The notes: generated from the letters alone by a model not told the origin. 64,000 bases of DNA from Burhinus oedicnemus (GCA_008921705.1 VFFE01007081.1:1898040-1962039); one strand, 5' to 3'. Shown: positions 52,596 through 63,994, counted from the stretch's first letter. Numbers and translations are program-made.

Positions 52596-55544
52596 ATCTG
52601 CTTCCCACTTCTCGTCACTTTGGTTTTTTGCCTTCCGTCTCTCTCACCTTCCCCCCTGCAAAAACCCTAAACCCAAAAACCAAACAAGTTGGAGAGTCTT
52701 CTCCCACTGGTTGGAGCCCTCACCTGCGGGGAAGAGAGACCTCAGTTGCAGGTCTGCCTTATTTGGTAAGACAGCAGTGGTGGTGTTACTATCCGTAGAA
52801 CATTAGGAGTTATAATATTAATGTCAGGAGTGGTTTTAGAGATGTGCATTGAGGTTTCTTTACAGGCTAGACTAGATGGCTCGGTTTGACAAAGCCTGTT
52901 TCATCCTCCTGTGACATCCCCAGCTGCAACACCAATGCACCTCTGGGTGTGTTAGCTTACTTCTCCCCAAAGTTTTTCCTTATGTTACAGAATGCGGTGC
53001 ACTATGGGGAGCTGTAAAATGGCCCTGGGACTGGCTGAGGTAAACCAGTGCCAGGATGGCTCTCTGCCCACCCCGGCTAATCCTGCTGAGAGCCCTGCGC
53101 TAACCTGGCTCTGCTGCTCCCTGGTATTACAATGGCATAGCACTGCATGTGTGCACCAGCTATTTTGGAGGCACCTGTGCTTCTAACATATTTCTGCATT
53201 TCCTGGATTTAGACATAAGTGCCTAGCTATCTACTTTAATTATTGCCTAATTAGCACCAGTACTGTATTTTCCCATGTGACTGTCTCCATCTTTACATGT
53301 CTAAATCTGTCCAGTACATCATATGGTGTTACTCTGTTAACTGTCTAAACAAATGTAGTTTTTAATGGGTCTGCTGTCTGAAAACTCATGTTTACACATT
53401 GCAACTTCTGCCTTTCTATTAGTAGTTTCTGCAGACAAATGCAGGAATCAGACTGCTACTGGAAAATCAATACAAAGAGGACACAAAGTCAAAGGGAACT
53501 CAGTTGGGGGGGGTTCTGAGTGGATATTTATGAGAGGAAAGGATTGATCAGCAAGACTATACGTTATACAACATCCTATTGCCTCTTCTGAATGATATGC
53601 ATGCTGATTAAAAAGGAAAGTGTCCTGGTTGAATTCTCTTGTTACCCATTTTCTGAGAAAATTAGGCAAACAAATAAAAACAGTGATATCGGGAGTTAGG
53701 ATAGCGCTGTGAGTAGCACTTTGCTGGAGATAGCCAGCAATGCCCAGGAACTAACATAAATACCTTTTGATACATCCATCACACATAGAACATGCTCATG
53801 TAATTCCAAATACCATTTCAATTACAAATTATAAATACCTCTTCTGAAGTGAACCTGCTCCATCAGAGTGTCGCTAAGTTGTGTCCATCTGGCACACAAG
53901 TTCATTTCCCTGTCTTCCGATATTTACTGTCATAGTTTTCCCGGGGGTATATTCCTGAACCTTCCACAAAGCACAGAAATGAATACAGCCAGCCAGCACA
54001 GGGCTGCAACTCCAGTTCAGTCAAGGCAGATGAAACTTGCAAGCGTTCTATGTGCATGAAATGAAAGGGTATGGTGCACCCTTATTTGATCTGCATCAAA
54101 CTATCAACCGTTGCTGAATAAAGCGAAATAAAGCCTGCACAGTTGCCATCAATTACTCTGTTATGCTCTCAACCCTTTCTGAATCAGAGAGTGCTGGAGG
54201 AATATAAAGCTGCAGTCTTTCATGGGTGCTTCTCAGATGACATGACATTATGTTATTCTGTTATACCAGTGAACCTTTACTCAGCGAAGCCTTGCATCTA
54301 AATTTTCTCTATCCTTCCTGTCCTATGAAAATTAGGGCCCAGGCTTTATCTTATCCCTTTCCAGTTGCTTATACCTGCACAAACTGGCTACTCTGAAATA
54401 TCCCCAGCTGGGGAATTTTGCTTAATGAGAATTAATTTAGAGAATTTATTTAGAAAATTTCATCAAATAATTTTCAGATGTTTCTAGGAATAAGGGAAAG
54501 ACATTTTGTCTATGTTAGAAACAAAATCCTACCACTGCAAAAGTGTGAAATCATAGTGCATCTGTTCCTTGGAGCATTGGCGTTTTGTTTTTTAGGTGTG
54601 TAGTTTTGCTGTTCCCATGGAAGACTAGAGATCCCTGTGCAACCTCAGTTTATGTGGGCTCAGTAAAAGAGAGCTGCAGCACCCCAGGAGCCTGGTGCAG
54701 ACATTCCCAAACAAAATACTAGCAATGTAGACTCAGAATCACGAGTGCACAGCCCAGTTGGTGAGACGTTACATCCAGGCTGACTGAGCAGCAGAACCAA
54801 CTAACCAGGGGGTAACCCATGCTGACACGGCCAAACGAGTATTTCTAACGAGAACTGCCAGGCACACAAACTCCACGCGCTCTTTATCTCGCTCATTGAA
54901 CTTGTTTCTGAACCTATTCATTTGGTGTTACGAATGAGCTCAGGAATCTCTACCACAGCATCATTATGGACCCACTTTGAAATTTTCGGCAGCTCTGTTC
55001 TCTGCTCCTTTGATTGTATGGAGCATCCTCTTCCAGCCCCAGGGAAGTGCCTCTGTGCTCGCAAAGTCCTTCTTGCTGGAACCATTGCAGATGGGAGGGG
55101 GATTCAGTCTGAGCAAAAGCTGGGCCTAGACTGGATGATGTCATGGAAGGAAACAAATTTGAGCAAAGATCCTGAGGCTGAGACTAGATCTAAGAGAGGA
55201 GGAAAAAAAAGAGTAGGACAAGGTCAAGGCAGGCAGAGGATGAGGACTGCCACAGTGAATACCGCTCTGAAAATGATTTATTCTGCATCTGCTAGCACCA
55301 CAGCACTCCTACATGATGTCAAGCAGATTACTTGAACTCCAGGTGGCCACCAAGTGCTCTTTTTATGCTTGGTGTTCTGTTTGAGAGCCTGCGGTCTGAT
55401 TTGTAGAAGTAGTTAGCATTCACAACTGCGTCTGAAGTCAAAGGGAGCTATGCTTTGAACATACAAAGTGCTGCATAATGCTAACTATTTCATCGAGGCA
55501 AACCCCAGTCATCTCAAGGCTGGCAACCAAAATTAATAGATGCA

Positions 55545-55640
55545 TTTAACCTTCATCTCTCTGTGTCTCATTTCCCAATCAGTAAAATGGTGACATTAGC
55601 TACATCTCATGAAAGTAATCCATAAGCATTCATCATATGC
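55545..55640 (+). mobile_element. MIR-like SINE fragment
   Basis: The run TTTAACCTTCATCTCTCTGT, then GTCTCATTTCCCAATCAGTA and AAATGGTGACATTAGC, matches the well-known 3' half of MIR (TTAACCTCTCTGTGCCTCAG, TTTCC, TGTAAAATGG). MIRs are ancient in amniotes and usually this diverged. The 5' half is not recognisable. Confidence 0.6.
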
Positions 55641-55716
55641 TCAAGGTACTGTAACAATGAATGCTGTAGAAAAGCCTGCTATGACGTTAATAATTCCATA
55701 TTACAAGCAGGATTTA

Positions 55717-55760
55717 AATAGCTTTAAACAAAGCCCGAGGACATATGTTGGACAAAGAGG
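55717..55760 (+). repeat. Paired upstream module, copy A
   Basis: It starts AATAGCTTTAAACAA and ends GGACATATGTTGGACAAAGAGG. It aligns with 57676-57730. The last 22 bases match with two differences. It contains a CATATG E-box and an ACAAAG (SOX/TCF-like) core. It lies about 3.1 kb upstream of the UST start codon. Confidence 0.6.
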
Positions 55761-56670
55761 TTAAAAATAAACTGAAAATCCACACGTACAGTGAACAGTG
55801 TCTGTCCCATGCACTGTATAAGGCAGCAGTCCTCTGAGCAACACTATCATCACACAGTTAAAGGCTAAATTAGAAGTCATACCCTCTACAAGTCAAAACA
55901 AGTTTATCTGAAAAATCTTACCTTTGGATTATCCTAAAGTGTCAACACTTGGCTTTTCAACTGTAATATTCCTTTAATGTGGGGTTTGTGTTTTGGATTC
56001 TTTGGGGTTTTTTTTTTGTGTGAACGGGAATGTAATAAGTTAAGGATGAATATATGTTTTATACTGTGCATGCAGAATCATACTGTTTTCATTAAAAGTA
56101 GATGAGTAACACGGGAATTAAAAATAGGGAAACGGTTGCACTGTATCAAGCTGTAGTACAAAGTAATAGTATTTATTTTCCTGCTTGTTGTCCTAGTTTC
56201 ATTTTTGGCATTTTAATTGATAGCATAACCTAGGTGTGATTTTACAGCTAATTTATACATTTAAGTATATGTTCCAGTAACAAAAATTTCTATTTCTTCT
56301 TCCTCCTAAGAGAATTTTTTACCTGCCGATGCTTAGAAATACGGCAAGAACTCTCTCAACGGTACACTCTTCCCACTTAAGTTTTACTCCATTGATTGGT
56401 ATGTTTTCCAACTTTTCTTTTTTTAAAAAAAATTCTATTCCTAGAGATCAAAGACATTCTTTGCAACCAGAAAAATAAAGATTTATTGATTCACCTTACA
56501 GGTGTTGTCTGTCTTCTCATCAAAGCATCCATTTTTCTCAAATGTTCAACGTGAGTGCTTACCTGTTTTTCATGTGCTACAGCAACCAGCACCATCAAAC
56601 ACATCTGCTGTGTTGTCATTACAAACAAGCCAGTAGATAGGGAAGTATTCAAAAGAACATAAAACAATGA

Positions 56671-56717
56671 AAAACATCCATGGCAGCAGCGCAAGACAAA
56701 ACATCCATGGCAGCAGC
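56671..56717. repeat. 27-bp tandem duplication
   Basis: AAAACATCCATGGCAGCAGC occurs at 56671-56690 and again, identical, at 56698-56717, a period of 27 bp. On the minus strand it falls inside an 88-codon frame and gives an in-frame nine-residue repeat with CCHGCF cores. Confidence 0.9.
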
Positions 56718-57675
56718 ATACATTAAATAAGCCCCCAATACTTCCTAAGTGTTTCAAAGCAACATTTATGAGAATTAAGAAGTGGTAGTCTAACTGTGCA
56801 ATTACACTTACTTATTACTTTATCTGGTGAAAGCTGTTGGGTATTCCTGTTTTAAAGTGAACTGCAGTCCTAAAGGTTTACCTTTTGCTGTGTCTTGAAT
56901 TATTTTTTGTATCATATTACTTTTTTTAAAAAATGAGGTGTCATTCCTAACTTTGCCTTTGCTCCAGGTTTTGTGTAAGATTGTGAAGGATCTGTGCAGC
57001 GATGCTGTAGAACTCTGTAACTAAAACCTGAGAGACTCCTCTCCAAACTGCCAAAGAAGGTCTGTTCTTTCAGCCAGTATATGGATATTTTTTATCAAGG
57101 AATACAATGGGATTTGTTATTTATTGTCAGATTCTGGCTTTGTGCTCTTGTCCACACCAGCAAGATTACTTTCCATATTTCAGCAGACGCCCTTTGCTGC
57201 TGGATGCCAGCAACAAAACGAAGCCAGTAAGTGTAGGTAAGATTCAGGCATTCACCCAAGTCTTCAATAAGTGGCAAAACCATCTGAATTCAGTCTCCTG
57301 AGCAAAACTTCCAGCTGCAAGTACGCAAAGATTATGAGTCAGGTCGCCTAAATCAGGATGCATTTTTTAAGCCTAAAAAGGAAAAGGGTGATTGCTTTTT
57401 AATTTCTGACCTGGCGAGTTGCACTTCGGTCATGGTTTCCTACTTTTCTCCCAACCCACAGCGGACAGAACTTGCAATTGCTTAGAAATGAAGAGCCTCG
57501 TGCGATCCCATGAGCAGGATCTTGGGGAAGCCCCCCCCTTCCAGCCAGGTCCATAAAATGAAATGGTGAACTGGCAGTACCACCCCAAGCCCTCCTCTCT
57601 CCACTGCTGCGCTGGCAATGGAGCCGCATGAGGGAACGAAATGTATTTCTACTTCAGACAATGCCCAAGGACAAG

Positions 57676-57730
57676 AATAGCTCCAAACAAGCCATCAGGA
57701 CATATTGGGGACATATGTTGTATAAAGAGG
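57676..57730 (+). repeat. Paired upstream module, copy B
   Basis: It starts AATAGCTCCAAACAA and ends GGACATATGTTGTATAAAGAGG. Relative to copy A it has about 11 extra bases, explained by a local duplication of the GGACATAT part. It lies about 1.1 kb upstream of the UST start codon. Confidence 0.6.
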
Positions 57731-58603
57731 ATGAAGCTATTAAACAGCTCAGCGCTGAGTGAATGCCACTCGCCCTACGCATGGTGGGAAGCGGTTCTCT
57801 AGGAAAAATAGCACGATCGAGTAATTAGAGGCTTTATCATAAGCCATATGTGCAAGGGGGTCAAACTAAGGTTGCATGAGCAATCTTAATTTTCTAATTT
57901 CCGTACTTGTCTAAACTCTCGTCCCCAGTGGACAACAGCCCCGCTTTGATCATCCCAGCAAAGCTGCAATGAGAAGGGCGATCCCCCTCTTCCCCCACGA
58001 ACGCGTGAAGAGGTGCGGGATCTCAATGCCACGTTAGACTCGTCTAAATCACCATAATATTAAACCTTTATACTGCTATCATCACTGTAAGGAAAGAAAT
58101 GGCAGTCCTAACGCAGCACGTGCGGGCCACTGGGGCCCTAGCGAGACGAGCCCCCAGGCCCAGGTCCCGGAGAGGTGTCCCGAGGCCTGCCCCGGCGGGC
58201 CAGGCACGGGCAGGGGCCCACGGCGGTGTTCAGGGCAAGTCAGGCCCGACCGCTGCTCCCCGCGAGGCCGGCTGCGAGGGCAGCCCCCTGCGGCCGGGGA
58301 CAGCGAGGAGCCCCGGCCCGGCCCCTGCGCCGCGGGTACCGGCCTCGCTCCCCGCGCAACCCCGCGGCCACGAGGGACAGCCGGCGGCGGCAGGGGCGGG
58401 CCGGGGCAGGTGGGTTAGCTCGGCCGGGGCGGGCCCGGGGCGGTGGGGCAGGGGCCGCCGGGGCCGGGCGGCGCGCACAAGTCGCCCGCGAGTTGCAGTC
58501 GGTCGGCGGCGGAGCGCTGGCTGTAACTTGACACCGGAGCGAGAGGCCGAGCGGAGAGTGGGAGCGAGAGCGGCGGAGGAGGAGAGGAGCCCCAGGGAGC
58601 GGG

Positions 58604-58633
58604 ATGGTGACCACCTCCTTCCCCTCCCCTTAG
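58604..58633 (+). other. UST upstream ORF 1 (9 codons)
   Basis: The frame begins ATGG after GCGGG, so G is at -3 and at +4 (good Kozak context). It reads MVTTSFPSP and stops at TAG. It lies in the inferred 5' UTR, 211 bp before the UST ATG. Whether it is in the mRNA depends on the transcription start. Confidence 0.55.
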
Positions 58634-58710
58634 CGGCGGTCCACAGCAGCAGCAGCAGCCGCCGCAGCGCCGGGGACTCTCGCCTGCCGCGGCGCCGGGG
58701 GCAGCCGGCC

Positions 58711-58734
58711 ATGGGGACGGGACGGGTCCCCTGA
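58711..58734 (+). other. UST upstream ORF 2 (7 codons)
   Basis: GGCCATGG gives G at -3 and +4, the strongest context among the upstream AUGs. It encodes MGTGRVP and stops at TGA, 110 bp before the main start. Confidence 0.55.
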
Positions 58735-58789
58735 GCTCCCGGGAACTTTCCCCGCCACGGGCAGCCGGAGCCGAGCAGGCGGATGGAGG

Positions 58790-58816
58790 ATGCGCTTTCT
58801 CCGGCGGGCTGCGTGA
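58790..58816 (+). other. UST upstream ORF 4 (8 codons)
   Basis: The AUG lies inside upstream ORF 3 in another frame, with A at -3. It encodes MRFLRRAA and stops at TGA, 29 bp before the main start. Confidence 0.5.
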
Positions 58817-58818
58817 CC

Positions 58819-58836
58819 CGGCGGCGGCGGCGGCGG
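58819..58836. repeat. (CGG)6 repeat in UST 5' UTR
   Basis: Six CGG units end eight bases before the UST ATG. It is likely length-variable between individuals and encodes Arg in upstream ORF 3. Confidence 0.85.
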
Positions 58837-58844
58837 AGGGGAGG

Positions 58845-59106
58845 ATGAAGAAGAAGCAGCAGCACGGCGGCGGGGACTGCCCGGCGCCCCGGCCCCCCGC
58901 GACGGCAGCGGCGGCGGGAGGGGGCCCGGGCCCGGGCCAAGGCGGGGGCTGGAAAAGGCGGCGGCCCCTCTCGCTGCTGCCCTTCCTTTCGCTGCGCGAC
59001 TACGGCTTCTGCATGGCCGCCCTGCTGCTCTTCTGCCTGGGCTCCCTCTTTTACCAGCTCAACGGGGGACCCCCGCACTTTCTGCTGGACCTGCGGCAGT
59101 ATCTGG
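58845..59106 (+). CDS. UST: UST exon 1: N-terminus of uronyl 2-sulfotransferase
   Basis: UST is a type II Golgi membrane enzyme that moves sulfate from PAPS to the 2-O position of uronic acid in chondroitin/dermatan sulfate. The exon encodes 87 codons plus one base. MKKKQQH at the start, a Gly/Pro/Ala-rich cytosolic tail (residues 8-35), a basic WKRRR (36-40), then SLRDYGFCMAALLLFCLG and GGPPHFLLDLRQYLG match the vertebrate protein. The signal-anchor helix is about residues 54-72. The donor G|GTAAGG at 59107 matches phase and is where the known protein continues with Asn-Ser. The ATG has A at -3. The sulfotransferase domain with the PAPS-binding motifs lies in later exons outside the window. 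The cytosolic tail differs in length and composition from the human form I recall. Confidence 0.96.
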
Positions 59107-60372
59107 GTAAGGGCGGCCGGCGGCGGCGGCGGCAGGGACTTGTTGCGGCTCCTCCTCGCCCCCCGTGGCGGCTGGGCTGGGGCCTCCCTCCGGCGTCGGG
59201 AGCGGGGGGGCGGCCGCGGGGGCCCCCGGCTTCCCGGGCGGCGAGAGGCCGGGGCCGGCCGGCAGGGCTGGGCAGGCGGGGCGGTGAGGTGTGACACGGA
59301 GGCGGGAAGGGCCGGCGGCGCCCGGGGGAGCAGGGCGGTGGGGGCGCGCCCTCTGTGAAGTTAATTTTGGCGAAGGGTGGAGTCCCCTTGAGACCCTTCC
59401 TCAGACCCGAGACAGACCGGTGGCCGGGGGCGGCTCTTTGTCTGCCCGGTGACCGTGGCAGAGCGTGGTCTGCCGGCTGCCCCTTGCCGGCAGGTGAGGT
59501 CCGAGGGGGCAGGGGAGAGGTGGGGCAGCGGCCCGGGGGAGCTCGGGCGCTGCGGTGCGGTCAGCGCCGCCCGCTCGGGTGCGCCCGGGAGGGAGGGTGC
59601 TGTGCCCGGTGCCGAGGAACGGGATTACCGGTGGTTCATGGCAGAAGATACTCTTGTAAAACAAAAAACAAAACCAACCCCAACCAAACACCCCCCAACC
59701 AAAGAGAAAACATATACTTCGTGGACCGAGCATCCATCCATGTGCAGCTGGTTTGCTTCTGGAGAGAAAGGTGTGCTGGCGGGCTCAGAGCAGCGGCGCT
59801 CGAGCACTTGGTTGAGCTGGGTCCGGTGCTTTGCCACAGCCTGCGTGACCCCGAAGGAGGTGCCCCCGGCAGAGCAGGTACGAGCCCCCGCGCTGTGGCC
59901 TGTAGTCCTCATCCCCACGTCGGCAAGTTTGCACGTATTTTTTCTTTGTGCCCCTTTTCGACACCGCTAAATGTCGCTTCCCTGCTTAACGGAGAAGTTG
60001 TGAAAAGCAGAGTGTATCGTGAGGTCGTGCAAGTACCTCGCGCTGGCAGGACTGTTCGAATAGGGAACAAAAACTAAGGGTTTCTCCGTATGGGAGGATT
60101 ACTACAGAATAATTTGTGGTGTGAGTTTTTACCACATTAGCTACTCAGTGTTACTTGTCTGCAAAGGTAAGCCTTGGTGGTACATGCTGCTGAAGGGCAG
60201 TCTGTAAGAGGCAGTGTTAAGTTGCAAACAAAACCACAGTACTTGTATTTCAGAAAAATAAGCTGAAAATCCATATCTGTGCGTATATATTGTATGAACA
60301 TCTTGGGAACACAACTCTGTGTGTGTCACTTTTCTTAAAGGGAAAACTATCCCACGTCTTCAATTAACCAGT

Positions 60373-60650
60373 GAGAGGGTCTGGAGAGGACACAGCCAGG
60401 CTCTTCTGGGAGATGCACGGCAAACACAAGTTGCAACAAGGGAAATTCCAATGAGATATTAGGAAAAAAAAATTTTCATCGTGAGAGTGGTCAAACGTTG
60501 GAACAGGAGGTTGGGATGTCCTTGCAAATATTCAGAACTTAACTTGACATGGCCCTGAGCAACCCAATTCAATTTTTCCCTGCTTTGGGGGTGGGGATAG
60601 GATCAGGTGAACAGAAGTCCCTTCCAGTTCATGTTATTCTGTGATTCTAC
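60373..60650 (+). mobile_element. Diverged CR1 LINE 3' fragment
   Basis: CR1 blocks in sense order are ACAGCCAGGCTCTTCTGGG, GATATTAGGAAAAA, GTGAGAGTGGTCAAACGTTG, GAACAGG, TGGCCCTGAGCAACCC and CCCTTCCAGTTCATGTTATT, ending CTGTGATTCTAC, which is a worn form of the ATTCTATGATTCTAT tail. It lies in UST intron 1 in the sense direction, and divergence is higher than in the 1033 and 38864 copies. Confidence 0.85.
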
Positions 60651-61646
60651 TGTAACTGGAGGAAAACTGTAAGTGAAAATTCAAATTAGAACAGGAGAAC
60701 ATATTGCCTTTTAGGCTTGGATTTTAATGGCTTCTTTTTTCTTCCATTAATGTTACAGTTAGGAAGAAATTTCTCCATGGAAGAGGAAGAGGACAGATTT
60801 TCCACCAAGGTGGAAGCAGGTTTTGTTACAATTGATTGACTCTTTAGTTGGATCAAGAACTGATCTCTGTTTTTCAAAGCAAAGTTGGTGTAGATTTTTT
60901 TTTTCTTTTTTAATTTTAATCTTCATTGGGGTGAATGTTGCTTGGCTTGTGTGGAAATAGACTGTGAAAAACACTGGGTTACGCAGCTTCTCCCTTCTGT
61001 GACCTTTTGACTGCTTTTGAGAGATCTGAGAAATAAAACTAGGATCTGCTATGCTAACCACTCTAGCCAGTAGCTGTGTGTCTGCTGGAAAATCTTCTGA
61101 GACCTGCAGATGAAAGGCTTGGAAACCACTGCGTCGTGGTGAATGGGTTGTGATCATTTTTGTGCAAGTGCAGAAAAGCCTTTATTGTGTGTGCCTGAAC
61201 GTGATGAGCCTCTGGGGAAGGAGTGCGGTTGTCTTTGAAAATGGTTTGGGGTTTGTTTTTTTTTTCTGAAGTGTTGGCTCGTCTCAGGAGAAACTAGACA
61301 GATCTATTAATATCTGTCTATTAACAAAATTCTGTACTTGTTATGCCAATTAGTATAGGAATTTCCTCTCTCTGCCTGGGTCACCTGGGATTTTGAGAAG
61401 ACAAGGACTTGTCTAGCATCCTGCCGCCGGCCAGTGGCTGAGAGGGAAGCAGCGTCCTTATGGCTGGGGTCCTAGTACCCACTAAGCAAGCTGTGCTGCT
61501 CCCCCTGCAGAGAAGTGGGACACGTTTTGCCTGGATGCTAAGCTGCATGCTTGCATGCTACTTTCTGAAGTTATTTTACATTTCCTTGGTGTACAGTTTC
61601 ACTTGAGCTGTCAATGGGGATCCATGTGGATGACGCTGCTAAAGGC

Positions 61647-61667
61647 TTTTTTTGTTTGTTTGTTTGT
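61647..61667. repeat. (TTTG)n simple repeat
   Basis: A T-run is followed by three to four GTTT units inside UST intron 1. Confidence 0.75.
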
Positions 61668-63981
61668 ACTGAGTGTAGGTTTTGCAAGGATAGTGCGTAC
61701 TCCTTGGGGTACCCAACTGGCAAGGTTTGGAAATTCTGAACAATTTTTTTGTAAGCAGGTAGTCTGCTTGTTTTCCAGGGGACTAACAGAAGTGTTTGGA
61801 GGAATAGATACTGAGCATCCAGTCCAGCTAACTACCAAAGCCCTACATATTTGCATGTGTGTTTCATACAACAGTTGGACCAGTCAAGTCTCATGACATT
61901 AAAAATATTAAACTTTTTTTCCCTTGAAGCCACAGATCCAGTGTACAAGCAACTCTTTCCTTCCAGTCCTTCCAACCCACAATTTATGGTGTTAAAATTT
62001 AAATCCCCAAGCAGAAAGGAGCACTTCGTTTGCAAACCACGTTTGCAATGTGTGAATTTTGCAGCCACCCTTACTGCATTTAAATCTACGAGAACCAGGA
62101 AGGACTAGTCCAAAGGGAAAATTGATTTATTTTTTTAAGTACTTTGTGGCCTCCACAATGTGGGGAGGGGTCATGTTGTCTGGCTTTGCATTTTTTATTT
62201 GCATTGCAAGTTGCAGTGCGTAGCTCGTGCTTCGTTACGTTACTCTGGAGGGAATGCTTGGATGTTTTCTACTACAGAACTTGAAAGGATGTTCCTAAGT
62301 AACAACACAAAACTTCAATAGTGTTCAGGATAGAAATCACACCTGCATCAGGCAGGTGTGTGCATAAAAGAAATTCTAGGCAGTGTGAAAACACTGGGGT
62401 TGAGAAACTTTCATTTCGTTCTTACGCCTGCATCATACACTGAGGAGGAGGAGGAATAAGTTTATTTTCAAATGAATTAAGTGTGAAGATTTGCTAGTTC
62501 TATGAAGTTTCCTGTGGTGGTGGGGATGAACATATTTTCAGAATATTCGGACTATTAATAATTTTTTTTCCTCCTGGACTAGCTTCTCTGGTGTCCTGTC
62601 CATATACATCTCTCTTTTTGTTTGATTGCCATATTGATAGGGAATAATATGTTGGAAAAACATTATGGCAGCTCATAGGGAAGAACGTAGCTACATTCAG
62701 TATTTCCACTTTGCATTGCCTTCTCTTCTCTTGTAAAACTCTAATAGAGTCACATGGAGCAAATGAGACTAGATTAGTAGATACGAGACTGTGCTTTGGT
62801 TTTTATCCCATCTGACTTCAAGCTCATAATAGTTCAGAGGATGGAAAGGTCTGTGGAAAGCTAGTGGTTTCTGCTGTCTGTTCTGGCTGTGATTCACAGG
62901 AACACAGCTCAAGTTCCACACTGTAGTTGTCCCATCAGGATAGATCTAGAGCCCCAGTTTTCAGCATGTAATCGGTGGGGGCATGTACATTAGTGGGTTA
63001 TTTCTAAAGAATCAGTGGAAGATACTTAAAAGCACAGCTGTTGCCATTAGGCTTACATTTGCTGTATGGGAGCGCGTACCAGTCCTGGACCATCTATGAG
63101 CTCCAAAAAACCCGAAAGTTTAAAAACTGCCAGGCTTTCCAGTAATAAACTGGAGTATTGGGATTTGCACAACATCTATGAGGTCTTGCTTGTTGATTCT
63201 GCCAAGGTAATCCTGGCTCACTAATCAAAAACCAACTCCAGCAGTGGGAGGAAGTGAGAAGAGTCTTCCCTTAGATGAGTAAGACAGAAATCATAAATCT
63301 TGGACAGCCCTGTGGCTTTTGGGGAACGCACTGGGGACTCCATTCCCCTGCAACTGCAGTGGTTTTGCATTGCTTTATTCTTCCCTGCTTTGGCTTGTGA
63401 TATATACATGCTTCAAAATACAGAAATGAGTATTTCCAAGGGCTGGTAGCAGCCCTCTAATGGCCAATAAAATAATAATAAATAAAAAATCTTTTGATCT
63501 TCAGTATTTGGAGTACAAACTTGTTGTTGTTCATGTCAATTAAAGCATTTCCCCTGTTGAACTCCCCAGGAGCCTGCCAAAAAGTACGCTGATTTGATTG
63601 CATGTGGAAGTTGCCTGTGCTGTGGTTTCCTATGCAAGACAAAAAAGTGGCCAGTTGTGTTCTTCAAACAATCCCTAAGTTGCTCTCTGCTCTCACTCTT
63701 CATGCCACTGGAAGCTCTCAGGTATTTTGGCCAGAAGTGCTCAGTAGGCTTAAAGTTGCCACAACAGTTATGTTTATTTTGGACACATGAGGGAATATAA
63801 CCATAATTCTGGCAAATAGAAGAAGCAGAAAGAGATTTGAGTATTTAGGGATGTTGTGACAAAAATCGCAAAAATATTTAAAACTAAACACAAAGTGAAA
63901 CTTTTTTTTTAATTGAGGTTGTGTGAATTGGCTTTATTTCAGTAGGGTGTTTTGGGGCAGTGGTTGTTTTTGTGTTTGGTT

Positions 63982-63994
63982 CCCCCCCCCCCCC
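63982..63994. repeat. C13 homopolymer
   Basis: Thirteen C residues lie near the window end in UST intron 1. Length may be unreliable in sequencing. Confidence 0.8.

Larger units (their letters stand above)
51732..58089. other. Intergenic region upstream of UST
   Basis: No gene is supported. It contains the second 44-bp repeat copy (52552-52595), a MIR-like SINE (55545-55640), a paired module (55717-55760 and 57676-57730) and a 27-bp tandem duplication (56671-56717). The frame at 54922-55335 (137 codons) has no recognisable domain. The last kilobase is probably proximal upstream regulatory sequence of UST. Confidence 0.55.
58783..58848 (+). other. UST upstream ORF 3, overlapping the UST start (21 codons)
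   Basis: It starts at GCGGATGG (C at -3, G at +4) and reads MEDALSPAGCVTRRRRRRGG. Its TGA stop (58846-58848) shares bases with the UST ATG (58845-58847) in an ATGA overlap. The Arg run comes from the CGG repeat. The frame is +2 relative to UST. ATGA overlaps can permit termination-reinitiation; that is inference here. Confidence 0.55.
58100..59640 (+). promoter_or_regulatory. UST: CpG-island promoter of UST
   Basis: CpG density rises sharply at about 58100 and falls at about 59640, in contrast to AT-rich flanks. The island spans the inferred promoter, 5' UTR, exon 1 and the start of intron 1. GC boxes (GGGGCGGG) occur at 58393-58400 and 58426-58433. There is no TATA box in a fitting place, so dispersed initiation is likely. 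The transcription start is inferred within about 58440-58560 from the position of the GC boxes and the end of the dense GC-box region; it is not seen directly. Confidence 0.85.

Noticed and set aside
58099..58734. 211-codon + strand frame upstream of UST
   Set aside because: It lies in promoter and leader sequence and would need transcription from before the GC boxes. Composition is Arg/Gly/Pro/Ala-rich with no family match. Its last codons coincide with upstream ORF 2.
58230..59297. 355-codon open frame on the minus strand across the UST CpG island
   Set aside because: It is antisense to UST exon 1 and its leader. GC-rich islands lack stop codons, and its Pro/Arg/Ala-rich sequence is typical of such shadows. 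No domain is recognised.
59355..60077. 240-codon frame in UST intron 1
   Set aside because: It starts in CpG-rich intron and has no splice or family support. An overlapping 173-codon frame exists in another phase, which points to base composition.
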